From assembly GCF_018688455.1 (NCBI RefSeq), contig NZ_CP061319.1:310001-374000 (forward strand): a stretch of 64,000 nt of DNA, written 5' to 3'. Positions 33,220 through 43,249 of the stretch are shown here, in pieces (the first letter of the stretch is position 1; every line of letters begins with the position of its first letter). The notes under the pieces were generated by a model. The model worked only from the letters and a program-made list of their open reading frames with translations, was not told the origin of the DNA and searched no databases. This DNA comes from Polynucleobacter sp. AM-7D1. GTDB taxonomy: Bacteria > Pseudomonadota > Gammaproteobacteria > Burkholderiales > Burkholderiaceae. The translations under genes and the position numbers were made by a program.

Positions 33220-34398
33220 TTTCTTGCGATTGGCGCTAAGCCAAATCAAAGCACCTGCTGTGACGGCAACTGGAAGTAGTGAGCCCCAGTTCAAAATATT
33301 CCAGCCCTGCGAGGTAATGAGTGCGCCAGAGCCGAAAGAAGTAAAGGCCATGGTGCCAAATACAAAGAAGTTAATTGCCGCCTGAGCTTTGTCACGCTCT
33401 TCGGGGCGGTAAGCCGTCATCGCCAATGAGGTCGAGCCAGTAAATAAAAAGTTCCAACCTACGCCTAATAAAAATAACGCAATTAAGAATTGATGTAAGT
33501 CGGTACCAGATAGTGCGATTGCTATGCACAAGAGATTGAGGATGACCCCAACGCCCATGATTTTGAGGGTACCAAAGCGCTGAATCAATGAGCCAGTAAA
33601 AAACCCGGGCGCAAACATCCCGATTACGTGCCACTCTAAAACCAGAGCAGTATCAGAGAAGGGTAGACCGCAAATTTGCATAGCGAGCGGAGTAGCTGCC
33701 ATCAGGAGGTTCATGACGCCATAACCTAAGGAAGCACCAATCACCGCAACCATAAAGACTGGCTGCATCAGAATAGTCTTTAGATCTCTGCCATCGGACA
33801 GGGAGTGCCGCGTCTTGAATTCTTCTGGAAAGTGGATGAATTGCATCACGATGATGCCAACCAAGCCAGCTATCGAAAGCGTGAGATAGGCGCCTAAAAA
33901 TGCAGTATCAAAGAAATCCTTGGTCCATGACGCAAGATTAGGCCCAATGACAGCACCCAGGATTCCGCCGGCTAGCACCCAAGAGACCGCTTTATCTCTC
34001 TGGCTGACAACGGTCAGCTCAGCAGCAGCAAACCGATAGAGTTGCCCATTAGCGCTGTAATAGCCTGCAATAAAGGTGCCCAGCACTAAGAGCCAGAAAT
34101 TCTTAGAAATGGCGGCATAGGCGCAAAGAAGGGCTGATAAGACTGCTACCAATAGGCCCAACTGAAAAGAAATCTTCCGACCAAAGTAATTTTGAGTTTT
34201 GGCTACGATTGAGGTTGAGAAGGCTCCACCAACAACATAGCCCATGACGGGTAGGGTAGCCATCCAGGCGACGGGGCTTAGACTCAGGCCAACTAGGCCA
34301 TTAATGGCAATAAAGGTCACATTATTGGTCAAAAACAAGCCCTGGCAGAGAATCAACAGTACGAGGTTTTTGTTGAGTAGAGGGTGCTTATTGGTCAT
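33202..34398 (-). CDS. Major facilitator superfamily transporter
   Basis: 398 residues with 12 hydrophobic helices in two halves. The loop between helices 2 and 3 reads TQNYFGRKISFQLG, the MFS motif A in relaxed form, and the second half has LIQRFGTLKIMGVG in the equivalent position. It resembles YfkF/EmrD-like or YcaD-like drug and metabolite exporters, but substrate cannot be inferred. No obvious operon partner; its stop overlaps the convergent DUF6352 gene. Confidence 0.83.
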   Translation of the reverse strand: MTNKHPLLNKNLVLLILCQGLFLTNNVTFIAINGLVGLSLSPVAWMATLPVMGYVVGGAFSTSIVAKTQNYFGRKISFQLGLLVAVLSALLCAYAAISKNFWLLVLGTFIAGYYSANGQLYRFAAAELTVVSQRDKAVSWVLAGGILGAVIGPNLASWTKDFFDTAFLGAYLTLSIAGLVGIIVMQFIHFPEEFKTRHSLSDGRDLKTILMQPVFMVAVIGASLGYGVMNLLMAATPLAMQICGLPFSDTALVLEWHVIGMFAPGFFTGSLIQRFGTLKIMGVGVILNLLCIAIALSGTDLHQFLIALFLLGVGWNFLFTGSTSLAMTAYRPEERDKAQAAINFFVFGTMAFTSFGSGALITSQGWNILNWGSLLPVAVTAGALIWLSANRKKLGSFS

Positions 34399-34649
34399 AC
34401 GCCACAGTTTACGATCTATGCGCGTATTGGGTTGGCTCGGTGGATTCCCTTAAATTGCCCGACTTCAGTCAATTTGGTGCCCAAATCCCCTTAAATAGCC
34501 GGGTTCGATGATTTAAAATAGATGTCTCGGTCCAGTGCGTGAAATATCACCCAAGATAGCCAAAAGCGCCTGAAGTGTTGCGCATGGAACGCGAGAGTGG
34601 TTCGGTATAAGGCCGAGCCCTAATATTTATCCATATCGAGGAAACATCA
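34399..34649. other. Upstream region of the isocitrate dehydrogenase gene
   Basis: 251 bases with no gene. It holds a 7-base hairpin GGTTCGG/CCGAGCC (one G-U pair) at 34599-34619, 31 bases before the start codon, and GAGGAAAC as ribosome-binding site. A GGTTCGAT at about 34503 resembles a tRNA T-loop, but no cloverleaf surrounds it. Confidence 0.4.
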
Positions 34650-36887
34650 ATGGCTTCAGAGAAATCAAAGATCATTTACACGCTGACAGACGAAGCGCCA
34701 TTATTGGCGACCTGTGCATTTTTACCAATCATTCGTACTTTTACAGCGCCAGCTGGGGTGCAGGTTGTAGAAAGCGACATTTCTGTTGCGGCACGTATCT
34801 TGGCAGAGTTCTCTGATTGCTTAACTGCTGAGCAGAAAGTGCCTGATAACTTAGCTGAGCTGGGTCGTATGACTTTATTGCCGGATACCAACATCATCAA
34901 GCTGCCGAATATCAGTGCCTCAGTGCCTCAGTTGCTCGCAGCTATCAAGGAATTGCAATCTAAGGGTTACAAGATCCCTGATTTTCCAGAAGATCCTAAG
35001 GATGACGCTGAAAAAGCAATTCGTACTCGTTACTCTAAGTGTTTGGGTAGTGCAGTAAACCCAGTATTGCGCGAAGGTAACTCTGATCGTCGCGCACCAA
35101 ATGCGGTCAAACGTTATGCCCGCAAGAATCCACACTCCATGGGTGAGTGGAGTCAGGCTTCCCGTACGCACGTATCTCACATGCATGGTGGCGATTTCTA
35201 CGCAGGTGAGAAGTCAATGACTATGACTAAGGCATGTGATGTGAAGATGGATTTGGTTACAAAGAGTGGCAAGACCATCGTTCTCAAGCCAAAAGTCTCT
35301 TTACTTGCTGGTGAAATTATTGACAGTATGTATATGAGTAAGAAAGCGCTCTGCGAGTTCTACGAAAAAGAAATTGAAGATGCTTACAAGACTGGCATGA
35401 TGTTGTCCTTGCACGTGAAGGCAACCATGATGAAGGTATCGCACCCGATCGTGTTTGGTCATGCTGTAAAGATTTTCTACAAAGATGCATTTGCAAAGCA
35501 CGGCAAGTTGTTTGAAGAGTTAGGCGTTAATCCAAACAATGGTATGAGCAGCTTGTATGACAAGATTAAAACTTTGCCAGAATCTAAGCGCGAAGAAATC
35601 ATTCAAGACCTGCACGCTTGCCATGAGCACCGCCCAGCTTTGGCGATGGTGGATTCTGCTAAAGGCATTACCAACCTCCATTCACCAAGCGATGTGATCG
35701 TGGACGCATCGATGCCAGCGATGATTCGTGTTGGTGGCAAGATGTGGGGCGCGGATGGTCGTTTGCATGACACTAAGGCAGTTATCCCGGAAAGTACTTT
35801 CGCCCGTATCTACCAAGAGATGATTAACTTTTGTAAGACTCACGGTAATTTTGATCCAAAAACCATGGGCACAGTGCCAAATGTGGGCTTGATGGCTCAG
35901 CAGGCAGAAGAGTACGGCTCACACGACAAGACCTTTGAGATTGCTGAAGCTGGTGTTGCCCGCATTGTTGCGGATGACGGCACAGTCTTGCTCGAGCAGA
36001 ATGTGGAAGAGGGCGATATCTGGCGTATGTGTCAGGTGAAGGATGCGCCGATTCGTGACTGGGTTAAGTTGGCGGTAAACCGTGCGCGTTTATCAAATAC
36101 TCCAGCAGTATTCTGGTTAGACGAGTACCGTCCACATGAAGCCGAGTTGATCAAGAAGGTTCAAACCTATCTCAAAGATTACGACTTAACTGGCGTAGAT
36201 ATACAGATCATGTCTCAGACTCGCGCAATGCGCTATACATTAGAGCGCATCATTCGCGGTAAAGATACGATTTCAGTGACAGGTAATATTTTGCGTGACT
36301 ACCTCACTGACTTGTTCCCAATTATGGAGCTTGGCACTAGTGCCAAGATGTTGTCTATTGTGCCTTTGATGGCAGGTGGCGGCCTCTTTGAAACTGGTGC
36401 AGGTGGTTCTGCTCCTAAGCACGTTCAACAATTGGTTGAAGAGAATCATTTGCGTTGGGATTCTTTGGGCGAGTTCTTAGCCTTGGCTGTTTCTTTGGAG
36501 GATATTGGCGATAAGACCAATAATCCAAAAGTGAAGATTTTGGCTCGCACTCTAGATGAAGCAACTGGTACATTGCTAGACAACAATAAGTCACCATCAC
36601 CACGCACTGGTGAGTTGGATAACCGCGGTAGCCAGTTCTACTTGGCAATGTACTGGGCTCAAGCCTTAGCTGCGCAAACCGAAGATAAAGAATTGCAAGC
36701 CCACTTTGCTCCGATTGCAAAAGCCTTGACTGAGAACGAGCAAAAGATTATTGACGAGCTCAAAGCGGTACAAGGTAAGCCAGCGGATATTGGCGGCTAC
36801 TTCATGCCTGATCAAGCCAAGTTCAAAGCAGTCATGTGCCCAAGCACAACATTGAATGATATCTTGAAGAAAGCAGCTGTAGCTTAA
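34650..36887 (+). CDS. icd: NADP-dependent isocitrate dehydrogenase, monomeric type
   Basis: 745 residues, the standard length of the monomeric (IDH-II) class, which differs strongly from the dimeric enzyme. Characteristic segments include [12 protein letters not shown] at the N-terminus, [26 protein letters not shown] with the substrate-binding Ser and Arg residues, [21 protein letters not shown], and [18 protein letters not shown] in the form [17 protein letters not shown]. It converts isocitrate to 2-oxoglutarate and makes NADPH in the cytoplasm. Single-gene unit with its own terminator; strong ribosome-binding site and clean codon use suggest high expression. Confidence 0.96.
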   Translation: MASEKSKIIYTLTDEAPLLATCAFLPIIRTFTAPAGVQVVESDISVAARILAEFSDCLTAEQKVPDNLAELGRMTLLPDTNIIKLPNISASVPQLLAAIKELQSKGYKIPDFPEDPKDDAEKAIRTRYSKCLGSAVNPVLREGNSDRRAPNAVKRYARKNPHSMGEWSQASRTHVSHMHGGDFYAGEKSMTMTKACDVKMDLVTKSGKTIVLKPKVSLLAGEIIDSMYMSKKALCEFYEKEIEDAYKTGMMLSLHVKATMMKVSHPIVFGHAVKIFYKDAFAKHGKLFEELGVNPNNGMSSLYDKIKTLPESKREEIIQDLHACHEHRPALAMVDSAKGITNLHSPSDVIVDASMPAMIRVGGKMWGADGRLHDTKAVIPESTFARIYQEMINFCKTHGNFDPKTMGTVPNVGLMAQQAEEYGSHDKTFEIAEAGVARIVADDGTVLLEQNVEEGDIWRMCQVKDAPIRDWVKLAVNRARLSNTPAVFWLDEYRPHEAELIKKVQTYLKDYDLTGVDIQIMSQTRAMRYTLERIIRGKDTISVTGNILRDYLTDLFPIMELGTSAKMLSIVPLMAGGGLFETGAGGSAPKHVQQLVEENHLRWDSLGEFLALAVSLEDIGDKTNNPKVKILARTLDEATGTLLDNNKSPSPRTGELDNRGSQFYLAMYWAQALAAQTEDKELQAHFAPIAKALTENEQKIIDELKAVQGKPADIGGYFMPDQAKFKAVMCPSTTLNDILKKAAVA

Positions 36888-36923
36888 GCTTGTTGCACTT
36901 CAGTAGTTGCAGTTAGCGATATG

Positions 36924-36953
36924 AAAAAGGCAAACCAGTAGGTTTGCCTTTTT
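36924..36953 (+). terminator. Rho-independent terminator of icd
   Basis: Stem AAAAAGGCAAACC / GGTTTGCCTTTTT with an AGTA loop and T-run, 36 bases after the stop codon. It may also serve the convergent gene on the minus strand. Confidence 0.92.
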
Positions 36954-37007
36954 TCTTGCCCTTAGATCTTCTTTTAGATCCTTACGCCTATCGCTGCACT
37001 GATTATC

Positions 37008-37655
37008 CTAGGCATTCAGATACTGATCTTCTTGATAGGTGCTCACCCATTGCGGCCTATAAATTAACAACATAGCCAGCAACATACCGGAGAGCGAGCC
37101 CTCCATAAATGACAGGATGAGTAAGCCTAAAAACCAGCCTACCGGATCATTGCTAGCAAATGAGGTGATATTGAATGCTTGTTGTAACCCGTATATCAAC
37201 ACGCCGGTTGCAAAGGTACTTAGAAAAGCTGCCAAATAACCATGCCCCAAAATCAGAATAAATAAATGTTTGGGTAGTAGTCGATCAACCGCCTTGATGA
37301 CGCAGTAAGCAAAGATTGCAGGAATGACGCTCACCATGACATAGTGTTGAGTGGACTCTACCAAGTCACCGCTGACGCTTAAGACCCCAACTAGGGCTAC
37401 GAAAAAGAGGAGTGTGATTGCACTCCAGAAGCCAAATAAAGCGACTAGTAATGAAGCTCCAAAAAAGTGGAAGGATAGATCGATTAAGTTATCGAGGTTG
37501 CTATTGGGTAGGTGGGCGCGAATATTCCAGGCTACAGCTAGCAGAAGAATACAGACCAAAAAGAGGTTGCGAAGACGGGGTTGAAGAAGAACCCCTTGGC
37601 GACTTTGATACACGCCTAATAGGAAAATGGCACATGCCACTAGGATCCAGGTCAT
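37008..37655 (-). CDS. CbiM-like energy-coupling factor permease family protein
   Basis: 215 residues, about seven membrane helices. The SFHFFGASLLVALFGFWSAIT segment, the IKAVDRLLPKHLF loop and the C-terminal MEGSLSGMLLAMLLIYRPQWVSTY match a CbiM-like family common in beta- and gammaproteobacteria. In full ECF systems CbiM/NikM is the S-component for Co2+ or Ni2+ and needs an N-terminal Met-His metal site. Here the N-terminus is MTWILVACA with no MHI motif, and no ATPase or T-component lies nearby. Metal transport is therefore doubtful and substrate unknown. Confidence 0.65.
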   Translation of the reverse strand: MTWILVACAIFLLGVYQSRQGVLLQPRLRNLFLVCILLLAVAWNIRAHLPNSNLDNLIDLSFHFFGASLLVALFGFWSAITLLFFVALVGVLSVSGDLVESTQHYVMVSVIPAIFAYCVIKAVDRLLPKHLFILILGHGYLAAFLSTFATGVLIYGLQQAFNITSFASNDPVGWFLGLLILSFMEGSLSGMLLAMLLIYRPQWVSTYQEDQYLNA

Positions 37656-37820
37656 ACTGCTCTTTCAGGGTAAATAAATTCTTATTTGAACTCCATATGA
37701 GCTGGTCAGATATTGGATGAAACCCTATTATCCAGCACAGTTCTGAGCAATAAATTGCCAACCGTAGGAGAATGAGCCTTATTCACCATGCAGTTTGACA
37801 TCTATCAAAGAGATATTGAT

Positions 37821-38783
37821 ATGTATACAAATGACCAAAAGCAACTTTCTTTAGAAATCACCCCCAAGGCAGTTTTTGATGGACGCCGTGATTTGATTAA
37901 AAGCGCTGCTGCCGGAGCTTTTGGGTTGGCTCTTGCGCCCTGGTTCTCACGCGAGGCTCTTGCAAGCACCCCACAAAAATTAATCGCAACACCAAATCCA
38001 AGCCTTTCGGTGAAGGAAGACACTACTGGCTATCAATATGTGACGGGCTACAACAACTTTTACGAGTTTGGTACCGAGAAATCGGATCCTGCTGCCAATG
38101 CGGGCTCCCTGCAGACTCGTCCATGGACTGTCACGATTGAAGGTTTAGTTAAAAAACCAGTCACTTTGGATATTGATGCTCTTCTAAAACTTGCTCCAAT
38201 GGAAGAGCGTGTTTATCGGATGCGCTGTGTTGAGGGTTGGTCGATGGTGATTCCTTGGGATGGTTACTCGCTCTCTAAATTACTGAATTATGTTCAGCCT
38301 TTGGGCTCAGCAAAGTTTGTTGAGTTTATTTCACTGGCTGATCGCAAACAAATGCCTGGTTTAAGGAGTCAAATCATTGATTGGCCCTATCGGGAAGGCT
38401 TGCGTTTAGATGAGGCAATGAACCCATTGACGCTGTTGACATTTGGTTTGTATGGTGAAGTGTTACCCAAGCAAAATGGCGCTCCGGTTCGCATTGTTGT
38501 ACCCTGGAAATATGGCTTTAAGAGTGCTAAATCGATTGTCAAAATTCGTTTGACTGAAGAAATGCCTAAGACCAGTTGGAGTCAATTTGATGCACGAGAG
38601 TATGGCTTTTATTCCAACGTCAATCCTTTAGTGGATCATCCTCGTTGGAGTCAAGCAACTGAGCGTCGAATTGGCGATTTTAAAGCGGCCTTTGCACCTA
38701 AAATGAAAACACAAATGTTTAATGGTTATGGTGATCAAGTTGCTAGCATGTATACCGGCATGGACTTGAAGAAATTCTACTAA
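37821..38783 (+). CDS. msrP: Methionine sulfoxide reductase catalytic subunit MsrP (YedY)
   Basis: 320 residues from ATG 37821, which has AAGAGA 7 bases upstream; the frame is open from 37788. A Tat signal with [16 protein letters not shown] directs the folded molybdoenzyme to the periplasm. The molybdopterin-ligating Cys is in [35 protein letters not shown] and [16 protein letters not shown] are typical of the sulfite-oxidase fold. With the haem protein MsrQ, it repairs oxidised methionine in envelope proteins using quinol electrons. The msrQ gene follows after 23 bases. Confidence 0.95.
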   Translation: MYTNDQKQLSLEITPKAVFDGRRDLIKSAAAGAFGLALAPWFSREALASTPQKLIATPNPSLSVKEDTTGYQYVTGYNNFYEFGTEKSDPAANAGSLQTRPWTVTIEGLVKKPVTLDIDALLKLAPMEERVYRMRCVEGWSMVIPWDGYSLSKLLNYVQPLGSAKFVEFISLADRKQMPGLRSQIIDWPYREGLRLDEAMNPLTLLTFGLYGEVLPKQNGAPVRIVVPWKYGFKSAKSIVKIRLTEEMPKTSWSQFDAREYGFYSNVNPLVDHPRWSQATERRIGDFKAAFAPKMKTQMFNGYGDQVASMYTGMDLKKFY

Positions 38784-38806
38784 TTGATCTGAGATAGTTG
38801 GTGTTC

Positions 38807-39394
38807 ATGAAGGTATTTGTTTTTCTGCTGGCACTATTGCCCTTAGGGCGACTTATTTGGCTGGGCTTTAATGATGGCTTGGGTGCTAATCCAGTTGAGT
38901 TCATTACCCGCTCGACAGGTACGTGGGCATTAGTCTTCTTGTGTTTAACCTTGGCGATGACGCCATTGCGTTTGCTAACGAATGCAGCAGCATGGATTCG
39001 GTATCGCAGAATGTTGGGCCTATTTAGTTTTTTCTATGGCTGTCTGCATTTTGGGATTTGGCTTTGGCTCGATCAAGACTTTGATTTAGTAGAAATGATC
39101 AAGGATGTGGTGAAGCGACCATTCATCACCATGGGCTTTATTAGTTTTGTGCTATTGATTCCGCTAGCGCTGACATCCACCCATTGGGCTCAAAGAAAAT
39201 TAGGCCGCCGGTGGACTCAACTGCATCGACTGATTTATTTCATTGCTTGTACTGTGATCCTTCACTATTGGTGGCATAAAGCAGGTAAGAATGATCTTGA
39301 TACCGTAACAATTTATGCGATCGTTTTGATATTGCTGTTATCTTGTAGGATTCCTTATATTCGCAAGTTCCTAGGCAAGAAATTCACCACTTAA
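38807..39394 (+). CDS. msrQ: Haem-binding membrane subunit MsrQ (YedZ)
   Basis: 195 residues from ATG 38807; GTG 38801 and TTG 38798 are possible starts. Six membrane helices of the ferric-reductase-like fold. Haem-ligand region: FFYGCLHFGIWLWLD, followed later by WTQLHRLIYFIACTVILHYWWHK, giving the His residues used by YedZ. TGTWALVFLCLTLAMTPLRLL is the characteristic N-terminal segment. It moves electrons from quinol to periplasmic MsrP. Confidence 0.92.
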   Translation: MKVFVFLLALLPLGRLIWLGFNDGLGANPVEFITRSTGTWALVFLCLTLAMTPLRLLTNAAAWIRYRRMLGLFSFFYGCLHFGIWLWLDQDFDLVEMIKDVVKRPFITMGFISFVLLIPLALTSTHWAQRKLGRRWTQLHRLIYFIACTVILHYWWHKAGKNDLDTVTIYAIVLILLLSCRIPYIRKFLGKKFTT

Positions 39395-39407
39395 TATCAA
39401 ATCTCCC

Positions 39408-39983
39408 ATGACTCTGTTTCTAAATCTTCGCGTTTCGATCGTTTCCATTTTGGGCTTTCTGATGATCTGTCTTGGGTCTGTCCAGGCTAGTGCTCAGCAA
39501 GCTGATCAGACTGTAAAGACCATAGCCACTCTCGATGTGCCTCGCTATCTCGGCACTTGGTACGAGATTGCGAAGTTTCCAAATTGGTTTCAGAAGAAAT
39601 GTGTTTCTAATACCAAGGCTGTATATTCCCCCAAACCCGATGGCAATCTTCAGGTACTGAATAGCTGCAAAACTGCAAGTGGAGAGACTTCAGAAGCGGA
39701 GGGTTTAGCCCGCCAAATTGGTTCGAAGGATTCGCCAAAGTTAGAGGTGCGTTTTGCTCCTGAGTGGCTTTCATTTCTACCTATGGTCTGGGGTGATTAC
39801 TGGGTGATTGATTTGGATGCTCAATATCAGGTGGCTGCTGTAAGTGATCCGAGAAGAGAATACCTCTGGGTTTTGTCTAGAACACCTCAAATCGATCCGA
39901 AAGTCTATGCTGATTTGTTGCAGCGCTTAAAGCAACAACAATTTGATATTCAAAAGCTCGAACTCACTTCCCAGAAAAATTAA
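39408..39983 (+). CDS. Lipocalin family protein (Blc-like)
   Basis: 191 residues. N-terminal Sec signal (about 1-29, ending ASAQQ) with no lipobox Cys, so a soluble periplasmic protein rather than the outer-membrane lipoprotein Blc of E. coli. The lipocalin signature is LGTWYEIAKFPNWFQKK, followed by CVSNTKAVYSPKPDGNLQVLNSC, with two Cys that can bridge, then YWVIDLDAQYQVAAVSDPRREYLWVLSR. It probably binds a fatty acid or lysophospholipid. It lies 14 bases after msrQ and one base before the next gene, so it may be part of an envelope-stress operon. Confidence 0.87.
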   Translation: MTLFLNLRVSIVSILGFLMICLGSVQASAQQADQTVKTIATLDVPRYLGTWYEIAKFPNWFQKKCVSNTKAVYSPKPDGNLQVLNSCKTASGETSEAEGLARQIGSKDSPKLEVRFAPEWLSFLPMVWGDYWVIDLDAQYQVAAVSDPRREYLWVLSRTPQIDPKVYADLLQRLKQQQFDIQKLELTSQKN

Positions 39984-39984
39984 G

Positions 39985-40923
39985 GTGTCTGAAAAGCGAA
40001 TTGGCAATTATTTGCTCCCGCTCGGAATTGAAATCTTCGAGCGTGGTTGGTTATCAGCCAATAATATTTTTTTATTTGGTGAAGATGATGTTTCCTTAGT
40101 TGATAGCGGTTACTGCACGCATCAGCAAATGACGGTGGATTTGGTTTCTAATGCACTCAAGCGGCACAACTTAAGTGGCCTCAATAAATTAGTTAATACA
40201 CATCTGCACTCAGATCATTGTGGTGGCAATGCGGCACTATCAAAAGAGTTTGATTGTAATATCTGGATACCAGAAGCTGAGGTAAGCGCTGTGCAAGATT
40301 GGGATGAAGATTTACTCAGCTTTGCGCAATTGGGGCAAGATTGCCCGCGCTTTACTCACTGCGATCAACTCGTAGCTGGCAAAGAGATTAACTTGGGTCC
40401 TTATCGCTGGCAGATTCTTGCGGCTCCTGGTCATGACAATCATTCAATCATGCTCTATCAAGAGCAACATCAAATCTTGATCTCTGCCGATGCCCTTTGG
40501 GAAGAAGGTTTTGGAGTCATCTTCCCTGAGCTCTGGGGTGAGGGTGGCTTTGAAGGGGTGGCGCAGACATTAGAGCTAATTGAAGAGCTTCCAGTTGCCT
40601 TGGTGATTCCGGGGCACGGAAAACCGTTTACAGATGTAAAGAAGTCAATCGCTACCGCAAAATCTCGGCTTGACTATCTTTCAGGTGATGCTGATCGTAA
40701 TGCTCGTCACGGTGCCAAGGTGCTGCTCAAGTACAAATTGTTGGAGTGGCGAAGTAAAGAGATGTCAGCAGTCAAGAGCTGGATTGCAGGTACGCCATTA
40801 CTGCAGAGTATTCGTAAACAAATGAATCTCTGTAGTGAGGATTTTGAAGACTGGTTGATGCAGGCTTTAGTGAAATCGAAGGCAGCGGCAATTGAGAGTG
40901 ATCGTTTAATGAATCTTGACTGA
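39985..40923 (+). CDS. MBL-fold metallo-hydrolase (glyoxalase II-like)
   Basis: 312 residues from GTG 39985, one base after the lipocalin stop; the longer frame overlaps that gene. Metal-binding motif NTHLHSDHCGGNAAL (HxHxDH), GHDNHSIMLY, SADALWEEGFGV and VIPGHGKPF are all in place, giving a complete dinuclear metal site. The C-terminal ~100 residues are helical (DYLSGDADRNARHGAKVLLKYKLLEW), as in several hydrolases resembling glyoxalase II or thioesterases. Substrate unknown. Cytoplasmic. Confidence 0.85.
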   Translation: MSEKRIGNYLLPLGIEIFERGWLSANNIFLFGEDDVSLVDSGYCTHQQMTVDLVSNALKRHNLSGLNKLVNTHLHSDHCGGNAALSKEFDCNIWIPEAEVSAVQDWDEDLLSFAQLGQDCPRFTHCDQLVAGKEINLGPYRWQILAAPGHDNHSIMLYQEQHQILISADALWEEGFGVIFPELWGEGGFEGVAQTLELIEELPVALVIPGHGKPFTDVKKSIATAKSRLDYLSGDADRNARHGAKVLLKYKLLEWRSKEMSAVKSWIAGTPLLQSIRKQMNLCSEDFEDWLMQALVKSKAAAIESDRLMNLD

Positions 40924-40945
40924 AGTGCCGCTCAGAAATTAAACC

Positions 40946-41779
40946 TTAGAAATTAAACGATAGCTTTCCGTAAAAAGACCAGTCGTAAACAGAGTAGCTT
41001 TCTACTACTTGTTTGCTGGCTCCCACTGCAAACAAGAAATGTTTATTGAGGCGATGGGTCACCATGGCATCGAGTGGAACAAACCAGCCACCACCCCCAC
41101 CTGTATTCCAGACGATTCCGTTTTCATCCCAAAGCCGGATTTGAGTATTTGGAAAGATATTAAATCCAAGCGTTGGAAAAATATTGAGATTACGGGCTAG
41201 GGGCGGCTGATTGGGATTATTGGCCAATGAATTGCCTTTGCTATCAAAGCCATACATATATCGTAGAAGCGGTGAAAAGTCGGATAGGCGCGAGCTATTA
41301 TCTTTGGTGGGTACATACACCGTGCCGATCTGGGGACCAACTGCCCACTGCCCATTATTACCAAACGGAAAAATCACTCGACCTCCCAATGTGCCTTCCC
41401 AATTTTTCAAAATACTAGGGTGATTTCCCCAGACGGTCAGCATAGTATTGCCAGCGTTGTAAGTGCCAGATGATTGTTCTGAAAGGGTAGGTCCATAAGT
41501 TGAAACGTAGGAGGTATCGAGTCGCATAGTGCCTCGCCAGCGATCAAACTGGAGGGGTTGGTAATAGCGCAACTTCAAGGTATCACTCTGAGTTTGCTCT
41601 CCAAAGGCGTTGTGGTAGCCCCAAAATTCAAGTACCCGCTGACTTGAGTACTGGTCAGATGCTTTTTCTAGGTTAAGAAAGCCCCCTGAGAACTTGCTTT
41701 CATCAGCCAAAACCCCTCCCATTAATCCCAGCAGAATCAATGAAGTCAGGGTGTGGGTGAAAATCCGCAACAATGCCAT
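40946..41779 (-). CDS. Outer-membrane beta-barrel protein, hypothetical
   Basis: 277 residues with a signal peptide at about 1-25 (ending VLA). The mature chain alternates polar and aromatic residues in short strands (DTLKLRYYQPLQF, WEGTLGGRVIFPFG, WAVGPQIGTVYVP) and ends ...WSFYGKLSFNF, a C-terminal Phe typical of Bam-inserted barrels. Similar in layout to transporter-like proteins of the phenol/MetA-pathway group or OmpL-type porins, but not assignable. Convergent with the metallo-hydrolase gene and divergent from the SDR gene. Confidence 0.72.
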   Translation of the reverse strand: MALLRIFTHTLTSLILLGLMGGVLADESKFSGGFLNLEKASDQYSSQRVLEFWGYHNAFGEQTQSDTLKLRYYQPLQFDRWRGTMRLDTSYVSTYGPTLSEQSSGTYNAGNTMLTVWGNHPSILKNWEGTLGGRVIFPFGNNGQWAVGPQIGTVYVPTKDNSSRLSDFSPLLRYMYGFDSKGNSLANNPNQPPLARNLNIFPTLGFNIFPNTQIRLWDENGIVWNTGGGGGWFVPLDAMVTHRLNKHFLFAVGASKQVVESYSVYDWSFYGKLSFNF

Positions 41780-41831
41780 ATACGCAGTAATATAAATGAA
41801 TCAGTCAATTACAAAAAATAAGTAGGAAATT

Positions 41832-42602
41832 ATGGAACATACCGTTTTGGTAACTGGCGCTACTGCTGGTTTTGGAGAGGCAGCTGCGAGGCGTTTTCTG
41901 GCTCATGGTCATAAAGTAATTGCTGCAGGCAGAAGGGTAGATCGCTTGGAAGCTTTGAAAGCATCCCTTCCTATAGAGCAGCAAAAAAAATTACTCACCT
42001 TGGCTGTGGATGTTTGTGACAGCGAACAGGTTGATGGTCTAGCCGCAACATTGCCGGCAGACTTTGCTGCGGTAACAGTATTGGTGAATAACGCTGGATT
42101 GGCTTTAGGTTTGGAGCCAGCGCATCAAGCCTTTCTCTCAGACTGGGATCGAATGATTGATACCAATATTAAGGGGCTGGTGCATATGACGCGTGCTTTC
42201 TTGCCTGGAATGGTGGAGCGTAAATGTGGCCACATCATCAATCTAGGCTCGGTAGCTGCAAGCTATCCCTACCCGGGCGGCAATGTATATGGTGGAACTA
42301 AAGCATTTGTGCAGCAATTTAGTTTGAACCTGAGGGCGGACTTAGTGGGTACGCCAGTCCGTGTTACCTGTGTTGAGCCTGGGATGAGTTCAGGCACAGA
42401 GTTTTCAAATGTGCGCTTTAAGGGTGATGATGATAAAGCGGGCAAGGTCTACAGCGGTGTTAAGGCATTGAGTGCGGATGATGTGGCAGAGGCAATTTAC
42501 TGGTCTACTAACTTACCAAGCCATATGAATATTAATTTGGTAGAGATCATGCCAGTACAGCAGGCTTTTAATGCTTTCAGTGTTCACCGCGATGAGTTTT
42601 AA
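41832..42602 (+). CDS. Short-chain dehydrogenase/reductase, YdfG-like
   Basis: 256 residues. NADP-binding TGATAGFGEAAARRF, then AGRRVDRLEAL with Arg residues favouring NADP, NNAGLALG, and the catalytic set N-S-Y-K in INLGSVAASYPYPGGNVYGGTKAFV. The C-terminal VNLVEIMPVQQ-like NINLVEIMPVQQAF segment matches E. coli YdfG, which reduces 3-hydroxy acids such as malonic semialdehyde and L-allo-threonine. An A8 run at about 41983-41990 lies in the frame. Confidence 0.87.
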   Translation: MEHTVLVTGATAGFGEAAARRFLAHGHKVIAAGRRVDRLEALKASLPIEQQKKLLTLAVDVCDSEQVDGLAATLPADFAAVTVLVNNAGLALGLEPAHQAFLSDWDRMIDTNIKGLVHMTRAFLPGMVERKCGHIINLGSVAASYPYPGGNVYGGTKAFVQQFSLNLRADLVGTPVRVTCVEPGMSSGTEFSNVRFKGDDDKAGKVYSGVKALSADDVAEAIYWSTNLPSHMNINLVEIMPVQQAFNAFSVHRDEF

Positions 42603-42608
42603 AGCAAT

Positions 42609-43148
42609 CTAGACTGTAGCTTTCCATTTGTAAAACTTGGGATAGACGCGCATTACTACTGGTCCGTCAAAGTCCCAAGACTTACAAGTTCCCAAATATA
42701 GTGGCGGCTTGTTGTCATCCGGATCAAAGAGGGCTCCAGGAATCGATTGAAAGGCAGCAGTAGCGATACTGCTGAGTAGCTCTCGTAGGTGTGTGCAGCC
42801 CTTAATTCCTCCAAGATGTTCATTAATAGTTTTGCGCCAACCTTTGCCAAGACGCGCACCAATCAGCGCATCCATTGGAGGGATTACTTGAGGACATTCT
42901 GGATGGGGATGGCTATCCATGGACACCTCGATTGCTAGGATTACTAATTCCGTGTTCACAGTAATGCGAACCCACATGTCATGAAATGCTTGGCCTGGCT
43001 CCCAGGTTTTCCCGCCAGTAGTGAAGGGATGAAATTTAAAGTCTCGTAGATGGGCCTCTATGTCCCACAAGCCATCCTCTCGGGCATAGCCTTGGAAAGT
43101 AATTTCACGGGTATGGAGTGGATTTCTGTTTGCTGGGGTTGATAGCAT
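42609..43148 (-). CDS. DUF2889 family protein
   Basis: 179 residues from ATG 43148 (MLSTPANRNPLHTREI); the frame is open further upstream without a ribosome-binding site. Family features: LHTREITFQGYAREDGLWDIEAHLRDFK, FHDMWVRITV, and GGIKGCTHLRELLSSIATAAFQSI, where the GCTHL motif with Cys and His is nearly invariant. The domain is of unknown function and widespread in betaproteobacteria, often near catabolic genes. The Cys-Thr-His and conserved Asp/His pattern hints at metal or thiol chemistry; this is inference. Confidence 0.82.
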   Translation of the reverse strand: MLSTPANRNPLHTREITFQGYAREDGLWDIEAHLRDFKFHPFTTGGKTWEPGQAFHDMWVRITVNTELVILAIEVSMDSHPHPECPQVIPPMDALIGARLGKGWRKTINEHLGGIKGCTHLRELLSSIATAAFQSIPGALFDPDDNKPPLYLGTCKSWDFDGPVVMRVYPKFYKWKATV

Positions 43149-43249
43149 GGCGGCAATAAGTAAGAGGCTAGGAGACGTTATGCATCCATCATAACGGCTA
43201 CATATCATGGTCGCGAAGTCAGCCTACTTTGTAGTATTCTCGGCATGAC

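Noticed and set aside
34480..34530. tRNA T-loop-like GGTTCGAT
   Set aside because: No acceptor stem, D-arm or anticodon arm could be paired around it.
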